Origin: Gammaproteobacteria bacterium
GTDB taxonomy: Bacteria; Pseudomonadota; Gammaproteobacteria; Arenicellales; Poriferihabitantaceae
Assembly: GCA_024679435.1 (NCBI GenBank)
Contig: JAIBDK010000005.1
Span: forward strand, 1-20,930
Direction of reading: 5' to 3'
Length of the DNA stretch: 20,930 nucleotides
The position numbers and the translations under genes are program-made. Within the stretch, counting starts at the first letter, position 1; each line of letters opens with the position of its first letter. The notes under the pieces were generated by a model, which was not told the DNA's origin, made no database searches, and worked only from the letters and a program-made list of their open reading frames with translations. Shown here one piece after another: positions 7,500 to 16,204 of this stretch.

Positions 7500-8863
7500 A
7501 ACGACAATCCCGGCCGAACTTCCTGAATCAGATTCCGGAATCTATTCTGGATATCTTCAAGTTGCGCATCGGTACTCGCTTCAAAACGCATAATCACCGT
7601 TGGCGTTGTATTTGAAGCCCGGATCAAACCGAATCCTCCGTCAAAATCAACCCGAACCCCGTCGATAGTGGACACCCGGGCATCATCAAACACGGCAGCA
7701 TCAACCAACTCATCCACCAGCGCATAATGTTCGCCTTCATCCATTTCGAGGCGCAATTCCGGCGTGTTAACTGTATCGGGTATCGACGAGAACACCGCTT
7801 CCGGTGACTGATCCATATTAGTCAGCAGTTCACACAAACGAGCACCGGCATAAATTCCGTCATCAAAACCGCCCCAGCGATCATTGAAAAAAATATGGCC
7901 GCTCATTTCCCCTGCCAATGCCGCACCGGTTTCTTTAAGTTTGCTCTTAATGAAGGAATGTCCTGTTTTCCACATTGTTGCAACGCCACCGTTTTGACGA
8001 ATAATTGCGGGTAGGATTTGGGAACATTTAACATCGTAAATTATTTCTGCGCCGGGCGTCGCCTGCAATATGGCTCTGGAAAACAACACCATTTGCCGAT
8101 CTGGCCATATTACATTGCCACTTGCGGTAACCACGCCCAGTCGATCGGCATCACCATCAAAAGCCATCCCGAAGTCAGCTTTATGTTCAGCCACTGCCGC
8201 TATCAAATCCTGTAAATTTTGCAGTTGACTGGGATCGGGATGATGATTAGGAAAACTCCCGTCAACTTCACAGAACAACTCAACAACCTCACAGCCAAGC
8301 TTTCGAAACACTTCTGGTGCGGCGGCACCGCCCACACCATTGCCGCAATCCAGCACCACTTTTAGTGGTCTGGCGAGGTGCACATCATCCAGAATGGCCT
8401 GACAGTATTGTGACAACATCTCCTTGCGGGTGATGCTGCCCTGCCCCACCACAAAATTCTGATCTATAACACGTTGCTTGATTTTCTGAATCGCATCTCC
8501 GGACAGAGTTTTACCGCCAATCATCATCTTCAACCCATTATATTCCGGGGGATTATGACTCCCGGTAACCTGCACCCCAGTGCCTGTCCCTAACTGCACT
8601 GTCGCATAGTAGAGTGTCGGTGTTGGTACCTGCCCAATTTCAATGACATCGCAACCTGTGGACATATAACCATCGGCCAGGGCTTCGGCGAGTCCCGGGC
8701 CAGTCAGACGGCCGTCCCAGCCTATGACTGCAGTGCTTATACCGTTTTCGATGGCTTCAGAGCCGAGTGCCTTGCCAATCTGTTTCACCATTTTTGGTGT
8801 CAGCGTGGTTTCAACAACACCGCGGATATCATAAGCTTTAAATATTTCGTGCGGAAATGTCAT
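7490..8863 (-). CDS. algC: Phosphomannomutase/phosphoglucomutase (AlgC/ManB type)
   Basis: Alpha-D-phosphohexomutase of 457 aa, interconverting mannose-6-P/mannose-1-P and glucose-6-P/glucose-1-P. All four family signatures are present: the N-terminal AYDIRGVV (10-17); the phosphoserine loop TGSHNPPEYNGLKM with S102; the metal-binding DGDADR (D236, D238, D240); and the sugar-binding GEMSGH (318-323). The phosphate-binding RASNTTPTVIMRFEA is near the C-terminus. It follows lpd by 115 bases on the same strand and may be read through from the 2-oxoglutarate dehydrogenase genes, though the gap leaves room for its own promoter. It can feed sugar nucleotides to the polysaccharide cluster at 16205-20930. 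The Shine-Dalgarno before the ATG is weak. Confidence 0.93.
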   Translation of the reverse strand: MTFPHEIFKAYDIRGVVETTLTPKMVKQIGKALGSEAIENGISTAVIGWDGRLTGPGLAEALADGYMSTGCDVIEIGQVPTPTLYYATVQLGTGTGVQVTGSHNPPEYNGLKMMIGGKTLSGDAIQKIKQRVIDQNFVVGQGSITRKEMLSQYCQAILDDVHLARPLKVVLDCGNGVGGAAAPEVFRKLGCEVVELFCEVDGSFPNHHPDPSQLQNLQDLIAAVAEHKADFGMAFDGDADRLGVVTASGNVIWPDRQMVLFSRAILQATPGAEIIYDVKCSQILPAIIRQNGGVATMWKTGHSFIKSKLKETGAALAGEMSGHIFFNDRWGGFDDGIYAGARLCELLTNMDQSPEAVFSSIPDTVNTPELRLEMDEGEHYALVDELVDAAVFDDARVSTIDGVRVDFDGGFGLIRASNTTPTVIMRFEASTDAQLEDIQNRFRNLIQEVRPGLSLPF

Positions 8864-8978
8864 AAATGTAAAAATAGAGGGTTAAATATTATAAGTTACG
8901 TGCAATTGGCAGGCGATACTGCAACCGGCTATTAATTGATATCAGCCTGGCAAACAGGACTACAAAGTTAGTTCAAAT

Positions 8979-10406
8979 CTAACCTACCTTATGAATTGCA
9001 CGTTTATCAACAGCCAGGGCTGCTTCATGAGTCGCTTCAGATAAAGTAGGATGAGCGTGAACAATTCGGGCCAGATCTTCGGAACTTCCATGAAATTCCA
9101 TTGTTACCACACATTCACCAATCAATTCCGACACATGGGGGCCGATCATGTGAACTCCAAGAATACGATCGGTGTGTTTGTCGGCAATAATTTTAACAAA
9201 CCCGTGGGGCTCTTCCATCGCTCTGGCTCGACCGTTGGCGGCAAACGGAAATTGCCCGGTTCGATATTCAACCCCTTCTTCCTTCAGCTGATTCTCAGTT
9301 TGCCCAACCCACGCAATTTCTGGAGAAGTATAAATAACCCAGGGCACACAATTGAAATCAATATGGCCGGCGCCGCCGCCTATTCGTTCAGCAACGGCAA
9401 CGCCTTCTTCTGACGATTTATGCGCCAGCATTGGACCTCTAACCGCATCACCTACAGCCCAGATGTTAGGTGCGCCGGTTCGACACAATTCATCCACTTC
9501 GATGAATCCCCGATCGTCCAGCGCAACACCACAATCTTCGGATAACAATCCTGATGTAGCCGGTTTTCGACCCACGGCAACAATAACCCGATCAACTTCA
9601 AGACTGTGATCTTCGCCTTTTTGAGCATAACCGAGCTGCAAACCTCCCGCACCAGAACTCACACCACTGACCGTCGCCCCAAGGCGAATATCCAGTCCCT
9701 GTTTGGCATACTGACGTTTAGCTTCCCGGGCGACCTGATGATCCGCAGCCCCGAGGAAATCATCCATCGCTTCAACAATGGTTACTTCAGAACCGAGTCG
9801 ATTCCATACACTTCCAAGCTCAAGACCGATAACGCCTGCACCGATAATACCTATTCGTTTTGGAACATGATTGAACGCCAGAGCACCCGTTGAATCGACT
9901 ACAAACTCGTGATCATAAGGGATGCTGGGGAGCTCCACAGGCACTGAACCCGGAGCAAGAATGATATTCTGGCCAGTGAGTGTTTGAATAACCTGCCCAT
10001 CACGATCAACAACGTTTACCCGGTTTCCAGACAACACATGGCCAAAACCGTGAATCGATGTCACTTTGTTAGCTTTGAACAGCTGGGAAATTCCCCCGGT
10101 CAGCCCTTTAACAATATCCTTCTTTCTGGCCTGCATCACAGAAACGTCCATTGCCACGTTATCTGCGCTGATGCCGTGAGCCGCAAACTGGTGGTTGAGT
10201 CGATGAAACTGCTCGGTAGACTCCAGCAAGGCCTTGGAAGGGATGCAGCCTACGTTAAGACAGGTGCCCCCAAGCGTTTCTTTGCCCTGATCATCTACCA
10301 GAGCGTCTATGCATACGGTATTCAGACCTAACTGGGCACAGCGAATGGCGGCGACGTAACCCCCAGGGCCCGCCCCTATTACTACTACGTCAAAACTATC
10401 TGTCAT
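8979..10406 (-). CDS. lpdA: Dihydrolipoyl dehydrogenase (E3)
   Basis: FAD-dependent E3 component, 475 aa, which reoxidises the dihydrolipoyl groups of E2 and reduces NAD. The N-terminal FAD motif is VVIGAGPGGYVAA (8-20), and the redox disulfide is GGTCLNVGCIPSK with C49 and C54. A second nucleotide fold IGIIGAGVIGLELGSVW follows, then the FAD-contacting WAVGDAVRGPMLAHKSSEEG, and the C-terminal catalytic pair in HAHPTLSEATHEA. It lies 39 bases after sucB, with an AAAGGA about 11 bases before its ATG. Since it follows sucA and sucB directly it most likely serves the 2-oxoglutarate complex; it may also serve pyruvate dehydrogenase or glycine cleavage. Confidence 0.96.
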   Translation of the reverse strand: MTDSFDVVVIGAGPGGYVAAIRCAQLGLNTVCIDALVDDQGKETLGGTCLNVGCIPSKALLESTEQFHRLNHQFAAHGISADNVAMDVSVMQARKKDIVKGLTGGISQLFKANKVTSIHGFGHVLSGNRVNVVDRDGQVIQTLTGQNIILAPGSVPVELPSIPYDHEFVVDSTGALAFNHVPKRIGIIGAGVIGLELGSVWNRLGSEVTIVEAMDDFLGAADHQVAREAKRQYAKQGLDIRLGATVSGVSSGAGGLQLGYAQKGEDHSLEVDRVIVAVGRKPATSGLLSEDCGVALDDRGFIEVDELCRTGAPNIWAVGDAVRGPMLAHKSSEEGVAVAERIGGGAGHIDFNCVPWVIYTSPEIAWVGQTENQLKEEGVEYRTGQFPFAANGRARAMEEPHGFVKIIADKHTDRILGVHMIGPHVSELIGECVVTMEFHGSSEDLARIVHAHPTLSEATHEAALAVDKRAIHKVG

Positions 10407-10445
10407 CAGATTATGTGTCCTTTAAATGTTTGTCGTTACGGTCGT

Positions 10446-11738
10446 TTAACAATCAAGCAGCAGTCTGGCTGGGTCTTCGAGCATATCTTTTACAGTCACA
10501 AGAAACTGCACCGCCTCCTTGCCGTCTATAATCCGATGATCATAGGATAGCGCCAGATACATCATTGGTCGAACAACCACCTCACCATCCTCAGCCATGG
10601 GTCTTTCCTGAATCTTATGCATACCCAATATGGCACTTTGAGGCGGATTTACGATTGGCGTGGACAACAGTGAACCGAATATTCCACCGTTTGTGATGGT
10701 AAATGTCCCACCGGTAAGCTCATCCATCCCAATCTTGCCCGCTTTGGCGCGAGCCCCGAATTGCTGGATTGTTTGCTCTACGTCAGCATAACTCATTGAT
10801 TCACAGTTACGCAAAACCGGAACCACGAGTCCTCTTGGTGACGATACCGCAATACCGATATCGTTATAGTTATGCCTGACGATATCAGCCCCGTCGATAT
10901 GGGCATTTACCAACGGGAAGCGCTGCAATGCAATCACGCTGGCCTTTACAAAGAAGGACATAAAACCCAGTCTGGCGCCGTGTTTTTTCTCAAACGCTTC
11001 CTTGTATCGAGAGCGGAGTTCCATCACCGGTTGCATATTAACTTCATTAAAAGTAGTCAGCAAAGCGGCAGACTGCTGGGCCTGAACCAGTCGACTGGCG
11101 ATGGTCTGGCGAAGTCGGCTCATCGGCTCTCTGGCTTGCTCTCTTTGTCCTGACTGCTCCTGAGCCTGGGCTGCCGACTCGGTTTGAACAGGTGCTTGCT
11201 CCTGCTCTCTTTGCGGGGTCGCTACTGCTGTGCTGCCTGCAACCGATTGGTTTGATTTGCTTGCGGAAACGCTTCCTGCAATATGTTTTACGACGTCTTC
11301 CTTGGTAAGTCTGCCATCGCGTCCCGTGCCTTTGATGGCCGACGTATCAAGCCCCGCTTCGTTAACAAGTCGGCGAACTGCGGGACTTAAATCGTGGTCG
11401 ATGTTTGACTCCTGCGCAGCATCTCCATTACCAGCAGATGGAATAACAGATTCGTCTACCGTCTCAGGTCCAGCGGGCGCTTCCGGTGCGGCCGCAGCGG
11501 CGCCAGGTTCTATTCTTGCCAGCACCTGATCGGCAAGCACGGTTGCACCTGCCTGCTCAACAATCTCTGTTAAAACACCATCAACAGGTGCGGGAACTTC
11601 CAGCACTACCTTGTCGGTTTCAACTTCGACAATAATCTCGTCGCGAGTAACCGGATCTCCAACCTGCTTGTTCCAGTCCAGCAACAAAGCATCAGCCACA
11701 GATTCGGGAAGTACGGGAACTTTGATTTCTATAGTCAT
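10446..11738 (-). CDS. sucB: Dihydrolipoyllysine succinyltransferase, E2 of 2-oxoglutarate dehydrogenase
   Basis: E2 core of the 2-oxoglutarate dehydrogenase complex, 430 aa. One lipoyl domain (about 1-76) carries the modified lysine K43 in VEVETDKVVLEVPAP. An Ala/Pro/Glu-rich linker follows, then the peripheral-subunit-binding domain (about 117-153, LSPAVRRLVNEAGLD to LTKEDVVKHI), then a Gln/Glu/Ala-rich linker (about 160-203). The catalytic domain ends in SYDHRIIDGKEA, with H401 and D405. A single lipoyl domain and location after sucA favour the succinyl- over the acetyl-transferase. The linkers read as normal swinging-arm segments. The Shine-Dalgarno is weak, and the gap from sucA is 104 bases. 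Confidence 0.95.
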   Translation of the reverse strand: MTIEIKVPVLPESVADALLLDWNKQVGDPVTRDEIIVEVETDKVVLEVPAPVDGVLTEIVEQAGATVLADQVLARIEPGAAAAAPEAPAGPETVDESVIPSAGNGDAAQESNIDHDLSPAVRRLVNEAGLDTSAIKGTGRDGRLTKEDVVKHIAGSVSASKSNQSVAGSTAVATPQREQEQAPVQTESAAQAQEQSGQREQAREPMSRLRQTIASRLVQAQQSAALLTTFNEVNMQPVMELRSRYKEAFEKKHGARLGFMSFFVKASVIALQRFPLVNAHIDGADIVRHNYNDIGIAVSSPRGLVVPVLRNCESMSYADVEQTIQQFGARAKAGKIGMDELTGGTFTITNGGIFGSLLSTPIVNPPQSAILGMHKIQERPMAEDGEVVVRPMMYLALSYDHRIIDGKEAVQFLVTVKDMLEDPARLLLDC

Positions 11739-11842
11739 AGTATATTTTCTAAATTATTCTTTGATACGGTTGTTTTTACGGAATATGCAAATACAAAATC
11801 AGTTGGAGACCTCAATGAGTAAGATGTTCTTCGCCTGATCTG

Positions 11843-14641
11843 TCAGTTTAAAACCGCCAGGGCTTCATCGACCATTTTTTGTTGCTGGGCAACAAACAGT
11901 TTGTAATACCCTACCGCGGGTGAAGGAGATCCTTCCCGACCGACATAACTCAGAATCTGGCTACTGTTCAGCGTTTTCCCGAGATAGTAACTGATCTGAT
12001 ACCAGCAGCCCTGATTCTTGGGCTCTTCCTGACACCAGGCAACTTCTTTGGCATTGGTATATTTCTCTACCTCCATTCGCAGCTCTGATAATGGAAAAGG
12101 ATGCACCTGCTCTAGTCGTATAATCGCAACATTACTGATTTCCCGAGCTCGGCGCGCTTCAAGCAAATCGTAATAAACCTTGCCGCTGCAAATCACCAGT
12201 TTTTCAACTGCGGCTGAATCCAGAGCGTCTATCTCACCAATAACAGACTGATATCCACCCGTGGCCAGGTCCTCAGGCGTAGAAACCGCCAGCTTATGAC
12301 GAAGCAGGCTTTTGGGAGTCATAACCACAAGAGGTCGGCGAAATGAACGCATCATCTGACGACGTAAAAGATGAAAAATCTGCGCTGGCGTGGTCGGAAT
12401 ACAAACCTGCATATTGTGCTCGGCACATAATTGAAGGAAACGCTCGAGTCTTGCCGAGGAATGTTCGGGACCCTGACCTTCCTGACCATGGGGGAGAAAC
12501 AGTGTCAGACTGCAGACTCGATTCCACTTCGCTTGACCACTGCTGATAAACTGATCAATAACGACTTGTGCACCATTTACAAAATCACCAAACTGGGCTT
12601 CCCAGATCACCAGCGCCCGGGGCTCGGTAGTCGAGTAACCGTATTCGAATCCCAGAACAGCTTCTTCGGAAAGCAATGAATTAATAACCAGAAAATCACT
12701 GTGATTTTCTGTCATATACTGCATTGGTATATGAGTTTGGGCATGGGACTGATCATGCAAAGTGACATGGCGATGAGAGAAAGTACCCCGCCCTGCATCC
12801 TGCCCAGACAGTCTGACCTGGTAGCCATCCTTGAGCAAGGTGGCATAAGCCAGAAGTTCTGCACAGCCCCAGTCCATGGGTTTCTCACCCCGCGACATCG
12901 CAACCCGGTCCTGAAGAATGGTTTGAACACGTCGGTGAACCGCAAACCCCTCCGGAGACTTTGACAATTCTCCCGCCAGAATCGCCAGCGTTTCTGTGCT
13001 CACCGCGGTATTGACCTGCTCACGCCAGTCATTACCCAGATAAGGTGACCAGTCGAGCGTAATCAGCGCCTTGTTAGGGTCGATCACCTGACCCGCAACA
13101 ACATGCCCTTCATCCAGCAGGTCGCGGTACTTTTGCACCATCTGTTCCGCCTGATCGGACGTGATCACTCCTTCGCCAACGAGTTTTTCGGCATAAATCT
13201 GACGCGTGGTTTTATGAGATCGAATCTTACGGTACATAATTGGCTGGGTAACGGCTGGCTCGTCGGCCTCGTTATGGCCATGTCGTCTGTAGCAAACCAG
13301 ATCCAACACTACGTCCCCGCCAAACCTGACACGGTATTCCATTGCCATCCGAGTGGCATAAATTACCGCATCCGGGTCGTCTCCGTTGACGTGAAGAATG
13401 GGCGCCTGAACGAGTTTAGCCACTTCGGTGCAATACAGCGTCGATCGCGCATCGAGCGTGTTGGTGGTAAAACCGATCTGATTGTTTATGATGATATGTA
13501 CCGTACCGCCGGTAGAAAACCCCCGAGTCTGCGCCATATTCAGGGTTTCCATTACAACCCCCTGACCCGCAAAAGCGGCGTCACCATGAATGATGATGGG
13601 GATAACCTGCTTCCGCTCTACATCCATTCGGCGTTGCTGACGGGCTCGAACCGAGCCTTCAACTACGGGGCTAATAATCTCAAGATGGGAGGGATTGAAT
13701 GACAGTGCAACATGGACTTTGCCGCCGGGTGTCTGGATATCCGATGATGCACCCTGATGATACTTCACATCTCCGGTATTGGTATCCTCATCGTCGGTTT
13801 CATATTCACCTTCAAATTCACTAAACAGGTCTTTGGGCGCCTTGCCAAGAATATTAACCAGCATATTCAATCGACCACGGTGGGCCATGCCGATCACCAC
13901 TTCCTTAACACCGCGCGCCCCAAACTGCTGAATCAAATCGGATACCATGGGTATCAGCGAATCCCCACCCTCAAGAGAAAAGCGTTTTTGCCCGACATAT
14001 TTAGTGTGCAGATATTTTTCAAGGCCTTCGGCTGCAGTCAATCGGTCGAGCACTTCAATCCTCTCCTCGGGAGAGTAGGGCTCTCCTCCGGATTCCTTCT
14101 CTACCTGCCCAATCAACCATCCACGCTGCTCGAGCGAGTGTAAATAGCGGATTTCATAACCAATGGACTTGCAATAAACGCTTTTCAGGTAGTCAAGGAT
14201 ATTTCGCAGGGTCATAGCGCCACCGTGCCCCATTGACCCAACTTCAAATTCAGTATCAAGATCTGCTTCGCTTAAGCCATACTGCTCAAGTTCAATTTCC
14301 CGAGCATCTCCCCGGGGCATCACGCCGATGGGGTCAACATCTGCAAGCAGATGGCCGATCGCCCGATAAGTCATGATCAATTTTGAAACCCGCGCCTGCT
14401 TGTAAACCGCACTTTTTAATTCGGCGGGTGAGCCAGTGCCCCCAGAAACCCCCGTTGACTGAAATGAGTCCGCAGCCCCTGAGAGCTTGGAAAATACCGG
14501 CTTCCAGTTTTCAAGTGTATCGATATCTATATCACCGACGCCATTACCAACTGATTCCTGATAAAGCGACTCCAGATAGGCCATGTTGCCGCTACTCAGA
14601 AAGCCGAAGTCGGGCGAATCACCGGATTTAGAGGATGTCAT
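11843..14641 (-). CDS. sucA: 2-oxoglutarate dehydrogenase E1 component
   Basis: Thiamine-diphosphate-dependent E1 that decarboxylates 2-oxoglutarate and succinylates the E2 lipoyl arm. It has the N-terminal E2-contacting motif (FLSSGNMAYLESLYQ), the substrate/ThDP loop VVIGMAHRGRLNMLVN, the ThDP/Mg motif GDAAFAGQGVVMETLNM, and the transketolase-like half with FEYGYSTTEPRALVIWEAQFGDF split over the active site. The C-terminus has WCQEEPKNQGCW. I use the ATG at 14641 (932 aa, against 933 in E. coli). A TTG at 14680 would add 13 residues, but an extended -10 at 14692-14700 would leave it almost no leader. Neither start has a good Shine-Dalgarno. No sdh genes precede it; a coxG-like gene does. 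Confidence 0.96.
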   Translation of the reverse strand: MTSSKSGDSPDFGFLSSGNMAYLESLYQESVGNGVGDIDIDTLENWKPVFSKLSGAADSFQSTGVSGGTGSPAELKSAVYKQARVSKLIMTYRAIGHLLADVDPIGVMPRGDAREIELEQYGLSEADLDTEFEVGSMGHGGAMTLRNILDYLKSVYCKSIGYEIRYLHSLEQRGWLIGQVEKESGGEPYSPEERIEVLDRLTAAEGLEKYLHTKYVGQKRFSLEGGDSLIPMVSDLIQQFGARGVKEVVIGMAHRGRLNMLVNILGKAPKDLFSEFEGEYETDDEDTNTGDVKYHQGASSDIQTPGGKVHVALSFNPSHLEIISPVVEGSVRARQQRRMDVERKQVIPIIIHGDAAFAGQGVVMETLNMAQTRGFSTGGTVHIIINNQIGFTTNTLDARSTLYCTEVAKLVQAPILHVNGDDPDAVIYATRMAMEYRVRFGGDVVLDLVCYRRHGHNEADEPAVTQPIMYRKIRSHKTTRQIYAEKLVGEGVITSDQAEQMVQKYRDLLDEGHVVAGQVIDPNKALITLDWSPYLGNDWREQVNTAVSTETLAILAGELSKSPEGFAVHRRVQTILQDRVAMSRGEKPMDWGCAELLAYATLLKDGYQVRLSGQDAGRGTFSHRHVTLHDQSHAQTHIPMQYMTENHSDFLVINSLLSEEAVLGFEYGYSTTEPRALVIWEAQFGDFVNGAQVVIDQFISSGQAKWNRVCSLTLFLPHGQEGQGPEHSSARLERFLQLCAEHNMQVCIPTTPAQIFHLLRRQMMRSFRRPLVVMTPKSLLRHKLAVSTPEDLATGGYQSVIGEIDALDSAAVEKLVICSGKVYYDLLEARRAREISNVAIIRLEQVHPFPLSELRMEVEKYTNAKEVAWCQEEPKNQGCWYQISYYLGKTLNSSQILSYVGREGSPSPAVGYYKLFVAQQQKMVDEALAVLN

Positions 14642-14691
14642 TGTCTGAGCTTGTTCCTGATTTTGAATTGGTTTTATCAATGATTAACATG

Positions 14692-14700
14692 AGTATACCA
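14692..14700 (-). promoter_or_regulatory. Extended -10 promoter candidate for sucA
   Basis: On the minus strand TGGTATACT matches the extended -10 form TGnTATAAT with one mismatch. The -35 region is poor, as is common for extended -10 promoters. Transcription would begin near 14685, giving a leader of about 45 bases to the ATG at 14641. This is inferred from sequence only. Confidence 0.4.
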
Positions 14701-14751
14701 AAGCAGATATCAGTTACTACGTTTAAATCACATCAACCTGCTTTTTTAAAA

Positions 14752-15276
14752 CTATTTTCCAGCAAGGCCATCACCTGCCTGAGACTGCCCGGGGGTTGGT
14801 GATTCAGTAGCGGATACCAGTGTGTCAAAAAAGCGCTCCATGTACTTCTCCGCGGTGCTTCCTAATACCCTGACACCAAGCTCTCCAACCCACCCCGAAG
14901 CATCAACTACTGCATGATAACTCAGACGGGTTCGATTCATGCTTTCCGATACCAGAATCACATCAGCCTTACCGGATACAGATCCCGCCATTCCTGCGGC
15001 CATATTACTGTGAAGCGTATAGCCGGCCGGCGGGTTTGGGTCAACGACCGTCAGGGTGGCACTGAATGTTTTGGAAATCGGGCCCACTTTAATTCGAAAC
15101 AGCGCTTTGAATGCATCGTTGCCGACTTTTTCCACACCATTGCAGCCGCGAATGCATATCTTGAGCACTTCCGGATCATTGAGACTGCCCCATAATTCTT
15201 CTCTGGAAAGAGGAATCACATGCACCCCCGAAAAGGACAGCTCGGTATTGCCCGGTTTATCTTTCCTGTTTTTCAT
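14752..15276 (-). CDS. CoxG-like SRPBCC-domain protein
   Basis: A 174-aa protein of the CoxG family (carbon monoxide dehydrogenase subunit G-like, SRPBCC/START fold). Family features: a short N-terminal strand ending VHVIPLSREELWGSLNDPE (18-36), the motif LKICIRGCNGVEKVG (38-52) resembling the LK-CIPGCE motif, FSATLTVVDPNPPAGYTL (71-88), a glycine/alanine segment SNMAAGMAGSVSGKADV (90-106), and a C-terminal helix LGSTAEKYMERFFDTLVSA (138-156). The tail is polar and low in complexity. In CO dehydrogenase systems CoxG is a membrane-associated maturation or recruiting factor, but no coxLMS or other Moco-hydroxylase gene is nearby. It lies upstream of sucA on the same strand and divergent from the moeB-like gene. 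Its function here is not known. Confidence 0.8.
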   Translation of the reverse strand: MKNRKDKPGNTELSFSGVHVIPLSREELWGSLNDPEVLKICIRGCNGVEKVGNDAFKALFRIKVGPISKTFSATLTVVDPNPPAGYTLHSNMAAGMAGSVSGKADVILVSESMNRTRLSYHAVVDASGWVGELGVRVLGSTAEKYMERFFDTLVSATESPTPGQSQAGDGLAGK

Positions 15277-15386
15277 TGCCGATTAATTATGTCTGCTTTG
15301 GTTATCGATTAAATTGGAATATCGGCTAAAATGCAACGAAGCAATATTGACGAGTGTCTTACCAGCACCGAACTATTTTACTGAAA

Positions 15387-16136
15387 ATGATGAACCAGAC
15401 GAATTACAACGAACGCTACAGCAGACAAATAAAGCTTCCCCAGATAGGTGAGGATGGCCAGAAAAAACTGCACCAGGCGTCGGTTTTAATTGTCGGTATG
15501 GGAGGGCTGGGCTCACCGGTAGCATTGTATCTTGTGGCAGCAGGAATCGGACGTTTTAAGATTGCAGATTTTGACCATGTGGACGAGTCCAACCTCCAGC
15601 GACAGGTAATCCATCATCATAACAATATCGGCCAATTAAAAGCGGAATCTGCCGCCGGAAAACTGAAAGCAATAAACCCGGATGTAAAAGTCGAGACGCT
15701 GGACTATTCACTGGATTATGCTGACTTTATCGAACAAACCAGAGATATCGATCTGATCATCGATTGCACAGACAATTTCCCAACCCGGTTTGAGCTCAAT
15801 CAGGTCTCCCGGGAAACCGGCATTCCCCTGGTATCTGGTGCCGCAATTCGGTGGGAAGGCCAGGTCACCTCTTTTGTTCCAAAATTACCAGAAAGCCCTT
15901 GTTATCAGTGTCTTTATCCCAATCGTGATCTTGAAAGTGCCACTTGTGCAATGGAAGGCGTGGTGGCCCCGCTGGTAGGGGTGATTGGAACCATGCAAGC
16001 TATGGAAGCCGTCAATATTCTGCTCGACAACCCCCAGCTTAACGGCGTGGTTTGGTTGTTTGACGCCAGAAGCATGGATTGGCAGCGCATGCAGCTAAAC
16101 CGAAACCCACAATGCCCTGGGTGTGGAGAAGGATAA
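15387..16136 (+). CDS. moeB: MoeB/ThiF/HesA-family sulfur-carrier adenylyltransferase
   Basis: E1-like enzyme that adenylates the C-terminal glycine of a ubiquitin-fold sulfur carrier. From the ATG at 15387 it is 249 aa, the length of E. coli MoeB, with no rhodanese domain. Motifs: NERYSRQIKLPQIG at the start, the nucleotide loop VLIVGMGGLGSP, ADFDHVDESNLQRQVIHH, DLIIDCTDNFPTRF, PLVSGAAIRWEGQ, a first CxxC (SPCYQCL), TCAMEGVVAPLVGVIGTMQAMEA, and a second CxxC (QCPGCGEG), which together form the structural zinc site. A GTG at 15354 or an ATG at 15390 could also start it. The partner is most simply MoaD at 3620-3850, but ThiS activation cannot be excluded, since no thi genes are visible. Confidence 0.9.
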   Translation: MMNQTNYNERYSRQIKLPQIGEDGQKKLHQASVLIVGMGGLGSPVALYLVAAGIGRFKIADFDHVDESNLQRQVIHHHNNIGQLKAESAAGKLKAINPDVKVETLDYSLDYADFIEQTRDIDLIIDCTDNFPTRFELNQVSRETGIPLVSGAAIRWEGQVTSFVPKLPESPCYQCLYPNRDLESATCAMEGVVAPLVGVIGTMQAMEAVNILLDNPQLNGVVWLFDARSMDWQRMQLNRNPQCPGCGEG

Positions 16137-16165
16137 CTTTAAATCAGGTAAAAGCCACTGAGAGA

Positions 16166-16182
16166 CTTCGGCTTCGCCGAGG
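16166..16182. terminator. GC-rich hairpin between convergent moeB and fcl genes
   Basis: CTTCGGC (16166-16172) pairs with GCCGAGG (16176-16182) across a TTC loop, with one G-T wobble. It sits in the 68-base gap between two converging genes, a likely place for a two-way terminator, but neither strand has a good T run right after the stem. Confidence 0.4.
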
Positions 16183-16204
16183 CTGACCAATAAGAGAGTA
16201 TTAT

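Noticed and set aside
8967..8983. GTTAG/CTAAC hairpin at the lpd stop codon as a terminator
   Set aside because: Only a five-base AT-rich stem overlapping the stop codon, with no T run; likely chance.
13103..13702. 199-aa plus-strand ORF inside sucA
   Set aside because: It is fully antisense to the strongly conserved sucA coding region and has no recognisable domain; it is a frame shadow.
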